From contig JAGFNK010000304.1 in the NCBI GenBank assembly GCA_025769875.1, forward strand, positions 1 through 63,901: DNA of 63,901 bases. Direction: 5' to 3'. This document shows positions 48,750 through 59,234 of the stretch, one piece after another. Below the pieces are notes generated by a model that worked only from the letters and a program-made list of their open reading frames with translations, ran no database searches and was not told the DNA's origin. The DNA comes from Russula earlei (taxonomy: Eukaryota > Basidiomycota > Agaricomycetes > Russulales > Russulaceae). The number at the start of each line of letters is the position of its first letter. Position 1 is the first letter of the stretch. A program made the translations under genes and the position numbers.

Positions 48750-50339
48750 TAATAAAGATTCGGGTGAGTTGGCCAAGTGTTTCAATGGTGTGTGTGATGT
48801 TGATGTGTTAAGATAATACACAGAGAACGGAAAATGGCGTTGTCGATCTCACTCACACCCAATTAATGTCACTGCATAATAGTTCCAGTTTATTGCAAAA
48901 CCTGTGCCTGGAAATTCGAAGTCGGAATAAGGTCAAGCATTTGCGTAGGATACGGCAGGTGACCCGAATACGGTGCCCACGACTTGGTAAATGTTTTTGT
49001 TTTATTTTCGAGTATGCGGCTTGAGACTGACGCCACGCCGCAGTCTCTATTGTGCTGTATTTACAGGGAGAAATCTTTAGCGGGTAGCGAGGGCTGGTCG
49101 ACGCGGATTGTACATAATCAATGAGGGGACAGAAAGTCGAAAATACAGGTACAGGTGACCATTGGGACCAAGGATTGTTTGGGACTCGCGCGCTTTGGCC
49201 CAACTTAAAAGCGTCTTTGACAGTTTGAAGCATGCTTTGCTCACCTACAAAAATTCAAGGAAAGCCTGTCACTTTTAGTGCCGAAAACGGTCGATAGGGA
49301 GAGGTGGGAGGGGCTATCGGAGAGAGGTAGGCTGCCCAAGGGCGTGCAAAGCGTGTGCATTATTGAATGACATGAGCGACGGTTTGAGCTTTGAGGCCGC
49401 ATTTGGGGAATCTGGTCGACTTGCGGGGCGGAAGCGGGCTGTGTAGGAGCCAAGAAAGGCGAGGTGGATGTTATTAATAAAGAGGGGCGGCGGGAAGGTG
49501 GCCCCTTGGATGACCAGGGCTGGGAGCATGAGAGAGGTTTGTGTTTACTTGCGGTCTCGGTGTCATCGGGCCTGCCATGCGAAGATGGCTAGCTTTTTGG
49601 CCAAGAACGCCTGAAAGTCAACAGTGTGCGGCTTGTGGTAGATTAGGGGAAATGAGCTGGCTGCATTGTCTTGGGTAATTTTAACGTGTTTGATGCTTCA
49701 AAGAGAGGATGCAGGTTCAAGTCGGAGCCTCGTGTTCCTAAACACAGAGGTCAGCATTGTGCAGGACTCATGGACATGGAATGGTCCTGCATGGGGACAC
49801 GAGTTTGTGCTTACCTGTATGGCCGCAGGGTCTGAGGAAAGGATGGTGACTCGGTTTTCGAGTTATAGTTGAAGTGGCGTTGTGCGAGATGGGCCGCTGA
49901 GACCAGGATGTTGAGGTCCATGTCGAAAGCCATGGCTGTGGTAGAAGTGGGTGAGCATCTGACGAATCCGACTGCCAAGCAAGTGCCAATGGCAGGTTAT
50001 AGGTCGTCATCGTTGTTCCAGTTCGTCTTTGAGCGCTGGGAGAAGACCAAGGCATGGTGGCCGTAGTGTGCCATGTCAGTGGTGGTGTTGGTCGAGCGCT
50101 TCCGTTCGTTCCCGTCTAGGACCGAAGGGGGAAGATGGAGGGAACTGGATTACTCGATATGTGCTGCCGATAAGCACGCCATACTGACGCGTGGTGGCGT
50201 ACCCATATGGTTCCTGTTCCTGTGCTTGCTTCAGGCTTAAATCAGGTCGAAAGACTACTCACTCTGTGGCAATGCTATAAGAGTCTGCGAGCATACAGCA
50301 CCTGGATCGGGATTTCTGCCACAAAATAAACCTCACCTG
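48750..50339. other. Intergenic region with one possible small minus-strand gene
   Basis: Around 49700-49935 a minus-strand frame (MAFDMDLNILVSAAHLAQR, then SPSFPQTLRPYR, a GT-AG intron, and NTRLRLEPASSL before a stop) looks coding-like. It has no recognised family. The rest holds no supported gene, RNA or repeat. Confidence 0.35.
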
Positions 50340-51685
50340 CCCTGTCCTTAGACGGGTCAACCCTTGAGTGGATTATCTACTCCGTGCAGACGGGTCAAAA
50401 TGAATTGGTCAAGTTGAGAGTCAAAGTTCTGCTGCACAGCATTGTGCTGTCGTCGGTTTGGCGGTACCGGCCCGTTCACTGGAACCAGATAAGGTCCAGC
50501 CTATCGATGCTCCACCACTTCAGGTAGTTTGGAGTTTATGAACGACAAGTAAGTCAGCCTGATGGCCTTATATCGAACAACCTTCCTTCTCTCGTGGAAG
50601 GTGAATGTGCGCGCTGTCAGAAACGAAGTCGGTGAGTTGTTGGCAGCTAATCTAAACCAAGCGAAAAAGAAAGAAAAGGCCGAGACATACGCGAAAGCAC
50701 AGTAGTGGACGACTTGAACCCCATTCGAGGTCAAGTACGGCAGTAGTGTTGAGCGGGACTCAGCCGTTTCTGGTGGTGCGTCTGACCTGTCGGGAGAGGG
50801 CGGCGGCAGTGGACGCGCAGGCGTTGAGGTGTCTTCGACTTGCGGAGGCGGTCAAGGAGGCAAGGTGCTGGCTGCCGACAGGGATGATAAGGAGGGTGAG
50901 GGCAGTGAGGGCATGCTTGAACGTGGTGATGACGGGAGGAAATGGGAAAACGTTGCAGGTCTATTGTATCCACTGGTCTTGTTTTCGACACATGGCCGCG
51001 ATTCGAGGCTTTCTGAGAGGCAAAAGGTCGCGCTACGCTCGGGTGCCTGTGAGAGGCGGTCTCAAACTGCCCGCTGGGACTCCTTTGGTGGCGCCACACG
51101 GTGAGCGTTCAGAACGTGGCTGTTAACACTCGACGCATAGTCCATGCCCGCGCTCGTGGGTAAAACGATAAAGTCAGGCAACTCGCGCAGGCTCTATTTT
51201 TGACGTGTTCCAAGCTCTGAGCAGGTCCATTTCTTTCTTCTCAAGAAATCGACATCGAGGTTGATGATTCGTCGAGGTCTCGGTCGAGCATGTTCCAGGC
51301 GGTGAAGACCAAGTCTCGCGCACCAGACTGGGACGCGACGAACTCGGGTAGGGCAAGCTTGACGCCCACGATGGCGATGGCGTGGCGATCCATGAGGGCG
51401 TGCAAATATGCTGGGTAACGTCCTGGGTTTAAAATTTGGCAAAGCTCATGCATGACCAGAGAGAAACGTACTCAGCAGTGACGGGATGATGATGTCTTGT
51501 GCTCGAGCGCTGTCATTGAGGATGCCTGGGTTGGAGCGGACTAAGGTTGAGAATCGCGTGAAGACATCGCCATCTCGTACTGTACTTCTACCAAATGGGT
51601 CCAATTTTTTTTGCTTGGAAGCATGATTTGGACAAGGGTGATCATGATGCACCTCCTCGAAATGTTACTCCTACCATCAGGGCCG
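50340..51685. repeat. Duplicated segment, copy 1 (about 1.3 kb)
   Basis: It aligns in the same orientation with 59235-60562. Matching phrases include CCTTCTCTCGTGGAA (50583 and 59533), GTCGGTTTGGCGGTACCGGCC versus ATCGGTTTGGCGGCACTGGCC, GCATAGTCCATGCCCGCGCT, CGAGCATGTTCCAG and GCAAATAT. Divergence with indels is substantial, so it is an old duplication. On the minus strand it contains pieces of an unknown protein: SAGMDYAS (about 51140), then further upstream in coding order DLVFTAWNMLDRD and ILNPGRYPAYLHALMDRHAI (51240-51450). I cannot name the family. Confidence 0.75.
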
Positions 51686-52760
51686 AGTGTCGCTTCGAGA
51701 GACGAGTGGCTAACTAGTGCGTTGTAATCTTTGAAGTTACGAAACTCTCGTATCAATGCCATAAGTTTGATCAAGAGTGGGCCTTACTACATGTCCTTGA
51801 TTTTGGAGCGCGCCCGGGAACGCGCGGGTGAGATCGTAAGGCTGGTTGCGTGATTTGATGTCCAGTGGACACTCGAGGAGCCCGGGCGAGATGTCGAACG
51901 CGGACGCGACGAGAGCTGCTGAAAGTCTTGAGGCAGTCAGAGAATGAGAAGGGAAAATGAATCCTATTCTTCAAGTCAAGAGGGTAGCTAGGGCTTTTTA
52001 AATACAGCAGGGTCTAAGAGAACATCAATGATTAGTCATCATATGGCGCAGGACAAAGTCGCAGGCACGACGGAGAACGGGAAACAACATTTCGCTTGCA
52101 ATGTCGTGCGAATGTCGGCATACTGCCAGGCTGTATATCTGTACAGTTCTTCCTCACCCTGACCGAAGAAGCATGCATTGCAGACCCCGCGGAATGGATG
52201 TATACCCCCTTCAGCCTGGTCTTTAGGTACGTCCTTTGTTTTCTACGGTGAGGGAGGATGAGTGGAATATCGGGAGGGTGGAGCCGTATAATATCCAGAC
52301 AGTCACGGATAGATTGACCCGCACCACATAGATTTCTTACGAGCACCACGAACATGTGAAGCCGTTCCAGCCCGCAAGAGGAATTGAACCACTTGGCTGG
52401 ACACGAGACGGACAGATCACTGAAGTTTCGTTTTCCTTCCATGGAGGTCGACTCTCTCCGTCACCCCGCTGCGCTTTCCCTTTCATCGAATTCCCACTCG
52501 ATTACGCCCTCGGGACACCCGCTCGGCGACTTCCTTTCGACATCTCGTCACATCCTGGTCCCTCCCCTTCGCCCTCGTCCCTCGATCGCTGCCTCGACGC
52601 CTCGCGCCATCGTCTAGACTCCATCTCTGTCTCGTTCAGCCTCGACTCCCTTTCATACATACTTCCCTTTCTCTCCTAGCGCCTACATGTATACGATCAC
52701 TCTAGCTACTGGTTGGAATAACAGCTTTCTGTCCCCCATGTCTCGACTGCGTATTCCACT
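51686..52760. other. Intergenic region, no supported gene
   Basis: A minus-strand frame around 51780-51930 (AFDISPGLLECPLDIKSR and following) looks coding-like and may be an upstream exon of the unknown gene in the duplicated segment. A box-B-like GGTTCAATTCC on the minus strand near 52385 lacks the rest of a tRNA. 52440-52680 is Ser/Pro-rich in one frame, without domain content. Confidence 0.35.
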
Positions 52761-53288
52761 ATGGTCTTCGTCGTGTCTCGCCAGGCTTGCTCTCCGTCCG
52801 TTCATGGTCTCCCTGCCTTCGGTCCTGTCGCATGTCCTGTAAACTCAGTGTGCCTTGACTTGACTTGGCTGAATAACGTGACTTCGCGGTGTTTGCCAAC
52901 TAGACTTGAAGGTCTCCAGCCTTTCACCGATATGGTCCAGAACTACGCGGTGTTGTTGTTGTGCAACTCGTTGACCTTCGCTAAACGGTCAAAATTTGTT
53001 GACGTATTTATGCGTCTCGGATTGATGATCGCTGATATCACAGGCCTGCCAGCAACGAGGAATGTTGGGAACCGAGGCATTGCATGTCTGCATGTGATGG
53101 ATCGGGAGACAGGATGGTTATGCAGAGAAGACGTTCAACGCCAGTGTCCGGGCATCCTTCTCTTCATCCTCGGTGGGAGGGCCAACGGTCACATCATGAC
53201 CACGAATGTCATTCATTGTTCACGAAATCGTAGCGAAGAAGAAAGTCAAGGAGGTGTGGTTCTTTGTCGTGTAAGATCGGCGAGGTGA
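52761..53288 (+). CDS. Hypothetical protein, 175 aa
   Basis: A single open frame from ATG 52761 to the stop at 53288. The composition is ordinary with several cysteines (LFILGGRANGHIMTTNVIHC near the C-terminus). No signal peptide, coiled coil or known motif is apparent. There is no splice or homology support, so it may be spurious. Confidence 0.25.
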   Translation: MVFVVSRQACSPSVHGLPAFGPVACPVNSVCLDLTWLNNVTSRCLPTRLEGLQPFTDMVQNYAVLLLCNSLTFAKRSKFVDVFMRLGLMIADITGLPATRNVGNRGIACLHVMDRETGWLCREDVQRQCPGILLFILGGRANGHIMTTNVIHCSRNRSEEESQGGVVLCRVRSAR

Positions 53289-53332
53289 CAACTGCACCAC
53301 CGCGGTCCCATCAGATTAATCTTGTAGAGTCT

Positions 53333-54117
53333 TTAAAAATGAGTGCTGAAATTGTATGCGTGCGGTATTGAGCACTCATTATCAAAACAGCGTATGCAGT
53401 AATCTGCCCAGCTACCTTGCGACGAATCCTTTATGAAGGGGTCCGTAGTCGTCATTTTTTCCTTGGGTTTGACTTCAAAGGGGTCTTGAACTGGTTTGAT
53501 GTTGAGAGAAGAATTAAGCCCGCTTCTGTGATTGGTCGCCTTACTGTACACGGAGCAGTCGGGTTGGCATCGGAAAGGGAATCCCATGAGTGCCTTGTCA
53601 TTCAGGTGGGACGTGTCGATCAGATCCAGACTTTGAATATATGGTGAAACAGTAGAGACCTGGAAAGTTTGTCCTGAGGAGTGGGGGAGGGAAAGAAGAG
53701 TCTATGACTTACAAATGCATCATACAGTTTATCTTCGGAAGGTGCTCCAACCAAACGAGAAAACATTCCCTCTTTGAAGATGTGATCACAGGGATTGGGC
53801 GACTCTCCAGGTAGAGGTAAACAATGATCAAGGAACTCCTTCGGGGGCATCGGGTCAACGAAGTGACAGCTCATTTCAGTACATGGCTGCTCAAGTACTT
53901 CATACTGGCCCCATGGTCGGGATTGAAAGGACTGGTTGTGGTACTGCGCGTGTGCATTTTGGCGACACAGCGGTGGTAGGTAAGCGGGAGGGTAGTCTAA
54001 GAGAAAGTGCAGTGGTATGGCTTTGTTCAAGTTGATGGTAGCAGTCCCAGTCCCTTCCTTTCCCAGACGCCCACCGACTCGACTCGTCACAAGCCGGCCA
54101 GCTTCGCGCTGAATCAC
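53333..54117 (-). pseudogene. Possible FunK1-type fungal kinase, N-terminal fragment
   Basis: The minus-strand frame contains FVDPMPPKEFLDHCLPLP (about 53830), resembling the conserved PMP-xxxFLxxFLP motif at the N-terminus of fungal FunK1 kinases, then APSEDKLYDAF. After a GT-AG intron (about 53717-53665), SLLFHHIQ leads into LDLIDTSHLNDKALMGFPFR. A further exon ends with DPFIKDSSQ near 53420. No kinase catalytic motifs follow, and the minus-strand frame has no ATG start. It lies head-to-head with the RAD57-like gene (start 54159). Assignment is tentative. Confidence 0.4.
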
Positions 54118-54158
54118 TCGATCAATGCCTCCAGAGGAACGGCCAGGATATCAAAATA

Positions 54159-55343
54159 ATGGCTGATGCCCTTCTATGCTCTATCCCTGGACTATCTTCC
54201 AGCCAACGATCAGCACTGAAAAAGGGTGCGCCCGTCGTTCTTACTCTTCCTTACCAGTCGTGCGTGTATGAAACCTGTCCATCGGCGTTTCACAGGTGGA
54301 CTCGTCACCGTCTCTGATGTGCTCCTATTGCCTGTCACGGACGTCTCACAAAGATGTAGATTGGCACCTCAGGCCGTGCAGGAGATAGTCGATTCCGTCG
54401 CTCGTGCATTGGGTCGCGCGCCTCGTCTTCTGAGAGATGTCGTGGGTGACGGCGGCGAAGTGATCACAACCGGTGATGCATCACTCGACGCGATCCTAGG
54501 TGGTGGCATCAGAGTCGGTATGATCTGGGAACTCGTGGGAGAGGGGCAAGTCCGCACGAATCAATAGAATTTTGGGAACGCGCAATCTGACCACTCTCGG
54601 TTTTCAGCGCATCTGGCAAGACACAGCTAGCACTGCAGCTCTCGCTTCTTGTGCAGCTCCCCGTCACTCAAGGCGGCCTCGACGGCTCGGCCTGTTACCT
54701 CACCACCTCTACCAGTCTCCCGACTCCCCGCTTGCTCCAACTCCTGCACTCTCACCCAATGCTGGCCGGTTCGCGTTGCAACCTCGACAAGATCCAGACG
54801 AGCGCCACCAAATCCGTATCCTCGCTCCTGTACGCCCTGTCCGAAATGCTCCCCACGTCCATAGACAGCGCCAAGGCGCGAGCCACGCCGCTCAAGCTGC
54901 TCGTCATCGACTCGCTCGCCGATCTCCTCCTCGAGGACACGAAGACGTCCACGGCGACCCTGGCCGAACGCTCGCGCAACCTCTCCGCCATCGCGGCGCA
55001 GTTGCACGCCCTCGCGGCGACGCACCAGCTCGCGGTGGTCGTCACCAACCGCGTGACGGACGTGTGGGAGCGCCGCCCGGACGCCGACGCGGGCCTCCCG
55101 GGCGAGCTCATATACGCGCACCAAGCGCGCATCTTCGGCCGCGCCGAGGACGGCTCCTCCAAGAGCGCCGCGCTCGGGCTCGTTTGGGCCAATCAGGTCA
55201 ACGCGCGGGTCATGCTCGCGCGCACGCAGGGACGCAGTCGCGGTCGCGCGCTGCCCGCCGAGGACAGCCACGACCGCAAGCGGCTGCGAGCGGAGGGAGG
55301 AGGGGTGGCGGCCGTGCGCACGGACGATATCCTACTTCCTTGA
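54159..55343 (+). CDS. RAD51-paralog recombinase of the RAD57/XRCC3 type, three exons, 350 aa
   Basis: The model is join(54159-54225, 54296-54545, 54608-55343), 1053 nt. An N-terminal helix-hairpin region (ALLCSIPGLSSSQRSALKKGGLVTVSDVL) is followed by the RecA/RAD51 core: ITTGDASLDAILGGGI, Walker A GEGASGKTQ (about residue 104), Walker B LKLLVIDSLADLLL (about 190) and HQLAVVVTNRVTDVW (about 250), where RAD51 paralogs have a conserved VTNQ-like motif. RAD57/XRCC3 proteins act in nuclear complexes assisting RAD51 filament assembly in homologous recombination. The second intron appears to use a GC-AG pair (GCAAGT donor at 54546), the only option preserving the P-loop frame. The 3' half is notably GC-rich. 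The choice between RAD57 and XRCC3 is not resolved. Confidence 0.88.
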
Positions 55344-55407
55344 GATTAAGGACAAGCCTGGTAAGCACGCTCTCGCGATTACGCCCATCAACACTCTCCT
55401 GATTTAG

Positions 55408-56625
55408 CGCGCCAGAACTACACGGGCTTTGTCGGGCGTTGTCATATATCATTCAGACGCTCTCTGCTTGGCCTGCCTTTGGCTTACGCCTTACCTTCCC
55501 GATGAAGTCCCTCTACGTCGTCGCAAAGTGGAATGTCGGCGGCTCTACGGCCGATTTTAGGATCAACGTGCGTGTCTCTCTTGTCACGTCATAATCTCAG
55601 TAGCGACAGCTCCCACAGGCTGTCTACCACATGATCGCAACCACGTCTGGCTCTCTGAACGCTATGTATCCCGCCCTCGTCATCGCTCTTTCCAATTCAG
55701 CACCATATTTCAAATCGTTGAGCCTTAACTCCTCAACACGCTTGCTCCAGCTGTTCAGTTCATTCGCGAATCCGACGTTCTTATTGGCGGATGAGGGTCA
55801 TCCGAAGCTTTTGTTCTTCATGTAAGCCCTGCCGAGCCACGAGAGAATATCTTTTGAACCATGTCTGCAGGCTCGAGATATTCAACTTCGTCATAGCGTA
55901 TCATCCCGCTGACAACCCCAATCTGATTCACGCTTTATTGGGAACGCACTGGACGTTCGAGGACCTGGGCACATTTACACTGACGAGGGGTCTGCGTGAC
56001 GTGCGGAGAATGCAACGGGCAAAAGGGGAGCAGTCACATGATACCAAAGGGAAGGGTAGGGGAGCTGAAGAAGAATACGATCAACCACACCAAGAGAAAC
56101 AAAGGTTACTCGAACGGGAAAGCGCACAGTCCGCGGATAGTCTGATGGATGTTCGTGTGATCCCACGAGACCATTCGCAGCAGGAGTCAGCGGAACACGT
56201 CGAAGAGATTCCTTCGTCACAGTCCATTGTGTCTCCCACCATAGAACAAACAGGAATTCCGGGCACTCCGACCGTCGTGTCCGAGAAAGCGAGAGGCAAA
56301 ATGCGGGAGCGATCCGTGTCGTTGGAGACGGATAACAGCTTGGATCGTGTGACTGCTGCTGCAGTTGGGCGGAATGGGTTCGTGCCCACACAGGAATGGG
56401 TACGGTCATTTATCGCTGCGAGGTCAAGAGGCTTACTGACCGCTCGCTATAATCGAAGGTCACGTCGTGGCAGCAAGGGTGTGTGTTGAACTCTTATTTG
56501 ACCTCTTACTGATCGGTTTCTAGGCTCCTTTAGACCCAGTAATGATAGTGATTTCTGAACTGATGCCCAAACTACAAGAGATCCAGTCGTCACACAAGTT
56601 GAACCGCTACGGGGGCAATCCTTGA
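55408..56625 (+). pseudogene. HID1/dymeclin-like protein, C-terminal part only
   Basis: Exons are 55408-55567, 55619-55821, 55871-56399, 56459-56482 and 56524-56625. They read continuously for about 340 codons. Diagnostic segments are LYVVAKWNVG, MYPALVIALSNSAPYFKSLS, LLQLFSSFANPTFLLADE, KLLFFMLEIFNFVIAYHP with NPNLIHALL, then a charged low-complexity insert, and TQEWVTSWQQ...LDPVMIVISELMPKLQEIQ. These match the C-terminal half of the HID1 family (Golgi/dense-core vesicle trafficking protein). The first exon begins with a partial codon only 64 bp after the RAD57-like stop, and the usual N-terminal several hundred residues are absent. Either it is a 5'-truncated relic or upstream exons were displaced. 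Confidence 0.72.
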
Positions 56626-57345
56626 CTACCTCGGACATATCTCTCTCAAACACGTCCTTCCGAACCCGCCGCCTCTCAACTCGCGCAGATTCATTGTGAG
56701 TTACCGCAGTGTCCATTCCTCCTCGATAGCTAGATGATGACTCCGATGTGCAGTGGTCCGAGGCATCCCTTGTTTGGCTTTCTTCGTTGATTTGGGGCAA
56801 GATTTTCGTGCGCGGTATGACACCCCTTGGGATTTGGAACGTGACCAATGTTCGATTATTCTACGTGAAACACGCGCAAAACCCCCAGCGGCAGCTCACA
56901 GATACGGTATCGAGCGTGGTTGGGGGACTCCTCGGTCGAGGGGCTACAGAGCCTTCACAGCTCCATCGATAACGTTCAGACCGCTCTTGATATTCACATT
57001 AGATTATATCTCGTACGCCCATTCCTATGACTTCGGAAGAACGTTTAGGTTGTGCGAAAGGTAGAACCGCGCTGGAGGTTTGTGTGGCCCATCATGTACG
57101 CTTTCTAAGCCTGCACCTTCTCCCGTAAGCTAGCGACGTGGAGAACGGTAAATGGTTATGTACGAAGGATAATTAGCCACTTGACGTTTCTTTAGCACCC
57201 TCTCTATTATGATCAGAGTTCATTGATATCGACGTGCCGATTCTGATAGCGATGTCGTAGCAGACTTCCTTCTCGTCTCTCGTGCTATATGCGAACGTGA
57301 CGCGGCCAAGCGGGAGCTTTCAGCATAGGACCCTTCCCTGGTGCT
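56626..57345. other. Intergenic region, nothing recognised
   Basis: One plus frame (56753-57064) and one minus frame (56447-56848) overlap in this stretch. Neither shows a domain or splice support. Confidence 0.35.
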
Positions 57346-58208
57346 TCAACCGGGCATTTCAAAAGGGGGGGTCAAAGCCAACTCTGGACTGCCGAACGCA
57401 CCGCTCGCGACCGACGGATGGCGATCTGGCACGCTTCCTGGGCACGGCGGATGAGTCGCCGGCGTCCTTCTTCCTCTTTCTCCTCCTCCTCCTCGTTCTC
57501 CTCCTCGTCCTCGTCCTCGCCGTTCGTCGTGGGAGGCCGCCTGTCGGTCGATCTCGGCCATCCAGCCCCGATAGAGCTTGCCCGGCGGGCCCGTGCGCGC
57601 GCGCTCGGCCGCCTTTTCCTCCGCGGCCTGCGCGCGCTCGAACGTCAGGCGGTCGTGCGCCGGCGTCGAGGCCAACAGCCGCAGGTCCATCGACTGGGAC
57701 GCGGCCGCGCGCTCCCGCCGCTGGGCCCGCGTCGCCTCGTTCCAGCTCGCGACGAGCGCCGGATCCCCGTCGATCGAGCGCATCCAGGTCGTGTTGGTCC
57801 CGTCCGGGCGGCTCCAGTCCTTCCAGCGGATCTATGATTTTTTGGTTATTTTTTTAATTTATTTTTTTGGGCAAGGAGGGTGGGGTTGGGGGGGGGGGGG
57901 GGGGTGGCGCAGAGGAGGCTGTCGCAGTCGTCGTCGTTATCATCGTCATCGAACGCGAGTATTTTTTTCGGTTTTCGATTCGAGAGAAAGAAGGGTTTTT
58001 TTTTTAGGGGCTTACCTCGTAGCTGGAACCGGTGGTCTTTTTTCGGTACTTTTGCTCTTTTTTGGAGACCGATACGTGCCACGTACCTAGAGATGCCAAA
58101 GACGTCGATGTCCTCACCCACGATTCCATGCACTGGCCATTCCTCGTCGTCGTCGTCTGGCTCTGGTGGAGTCGGAGAGCGGGCGATCTTATCCCAGTCG
58201 GCACCCAT
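57346..58208 (-). CDS. Chromodomain protein with 7-nt microexon, about 204 aa
   Basis: The model is complement(57346-57831, 58016-58022, 58087-58208). Exon 1 gives an acidic N-terminus and WPVHGIVGEDID. The 7-nt exon CTACGAG and exon 3 complete the chromodomain core SSYEIRWKDWSRPDGTNTTW, which strongly resembles the chromodomain of basidiomycete SUV39/Clr4-type histone H3K9 methyltransferases. Chromodomains of this type bind methylated H3 in heterochromatin. After residue about 70 the chain is Arg/Glu/Ala-rich and helical. No pre-SET or SET domain follows, so it is either a stand-alone chromodomain protein or a truncated methyltransferase. Near 57535 a neighbouring frame (Glu-rich, then RRRLIRRAQEACQIAIRRSR) looks more natural, so a frameshift is possible. 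Intron 2 (57832-58015) holds a 17-G run. Confidence 0.75.
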
Positions 58209-58599
58209 CGTAGTGTCTAAGCGGAAGCGGCGCGTGGACTGGCGCGAATGAATAAACATTTTATGTCTCTTCCTCTGCCTCCTGCTGGGTTTGGTGGCTC
58301 GCCCCCACGGCCTTACACCCTCTACGCATCACGCAGGCGGTATACACACGAAGCGAAACAATGACAATGACAAGTATTCGACATTATGACGCAGATCTCT
58401 TCGCCGCCGGCGGAGAAAGATACTTGCCACCATCGTCTTCAGTTACAGACCTCGATCGTTTGGAGCTTGAGTGCATAGTGACCTTGACGTCCTTAGACAA
58501 CACAAACTCTTAAAAATGGGCGGCATCATTCTCGGGCCAGCCGGGTGATTCGAGGTATGAGCCAATGGTCTTTCAAACCTGCCATTACCTTGTCGTATC
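58209..58599. other. Intergenic region, nothing recognised
   Basis: The upstream region of the chromodomain gene. Short frames only, no repeats or RNA signals seen. Confidence 0.4.
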
Positions 58600-59215
58600 A
58601 TTGCCGCATTATACGAATCCTGCGGGATTAGATTCTTCATTAGGGTCCGGCGTCTGAGTATCGGGAGTTGGCCTTAGTGAGTCGATAATATGTTTCTCCG
58701 CGGTTTGGTCTGTTGGACGCTCCTCATATCGGGTACCCACAATATTTCTCAGGCCCTCGAGTAATTTGTCGAGTACGCTGTTACTCTCAAAGGTTAAACC
58801 CTTAACGATGAAGACAATCTTGTTCATGCCTGCACTGCCGTTGTAAATCCTAGGACCCATTCTATCCTTGAGGCTTGAGCGACACGCAATATTCCAAGTC
58901 AATTTCAAGTACGAAATGGCAACCCATGCTATAACCCAGAGCATGTCAGGATAACAAGCGCCATACTGCTTCATCCATTTAACTTCCGGTGCGCGAATCC
59001 TGATGTGCAGCAGTGTGTTCGTTCTTCTGATCGACAGCCTTGCTGAGATCCCAGTCGACGAGCATGCCATATCTGATGTTCAACGCATTATCTTCATCAC
59101 GGAAAATCATTATATTTCCTGGGCTAAGGTCACGATGAAGGACACCAGCCGCGTAAGCAGCTTCGTGCGCTGTGATTTAGTCAGGCTAATTTGGAAGTGG
59201 TTCTGGTCGATCAAC
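58600..59215 (-). pseudogene. FunK1-type fungal kinase, C-lobe fragment
   Basis: Read from 59190 downward: AAYAAGVLHRDLSPGNIMIF (catalytic loop with HRD and N), then NIRYGMLVDWDLSKAVDQK (DWD in the DFG position, as in FunK1), and HTAAHQDSRTGS. An in-frame TAA near 58980 follows. Beyond it come MLWVIAWVAISYLKLTW and the C-terminal LLEGLRNIVGTRYEERPT (58690-58770). FunK1 kinases are a fungal-specific expanded family of unknown function. The N-lobe is missing, because the fragment starts where the duplicated segment 59235-60562 begins. With the stop and lost N-lobe it is inactive. Confidence 0.8.
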
Positions 59216-59234
59216 TTACCAATATACCGCATTC

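Noticed and set aside
52369..52400. Box-B-like GGTTCAATTCC on the minus strand, possible tRNA 3' half
   Set aside because: A partial T-arm-like stem is visible, but no matching 5' acceptor strand, D-arm or anticodon arm precedes it. Probably chance or a degraded fragment.
57888..57904. 17-G run as a functional quadruplex
   Set aside because: A homopolymer in an intron; its length is likely unreliable in assembly and no further G-tracts are arranged around it.
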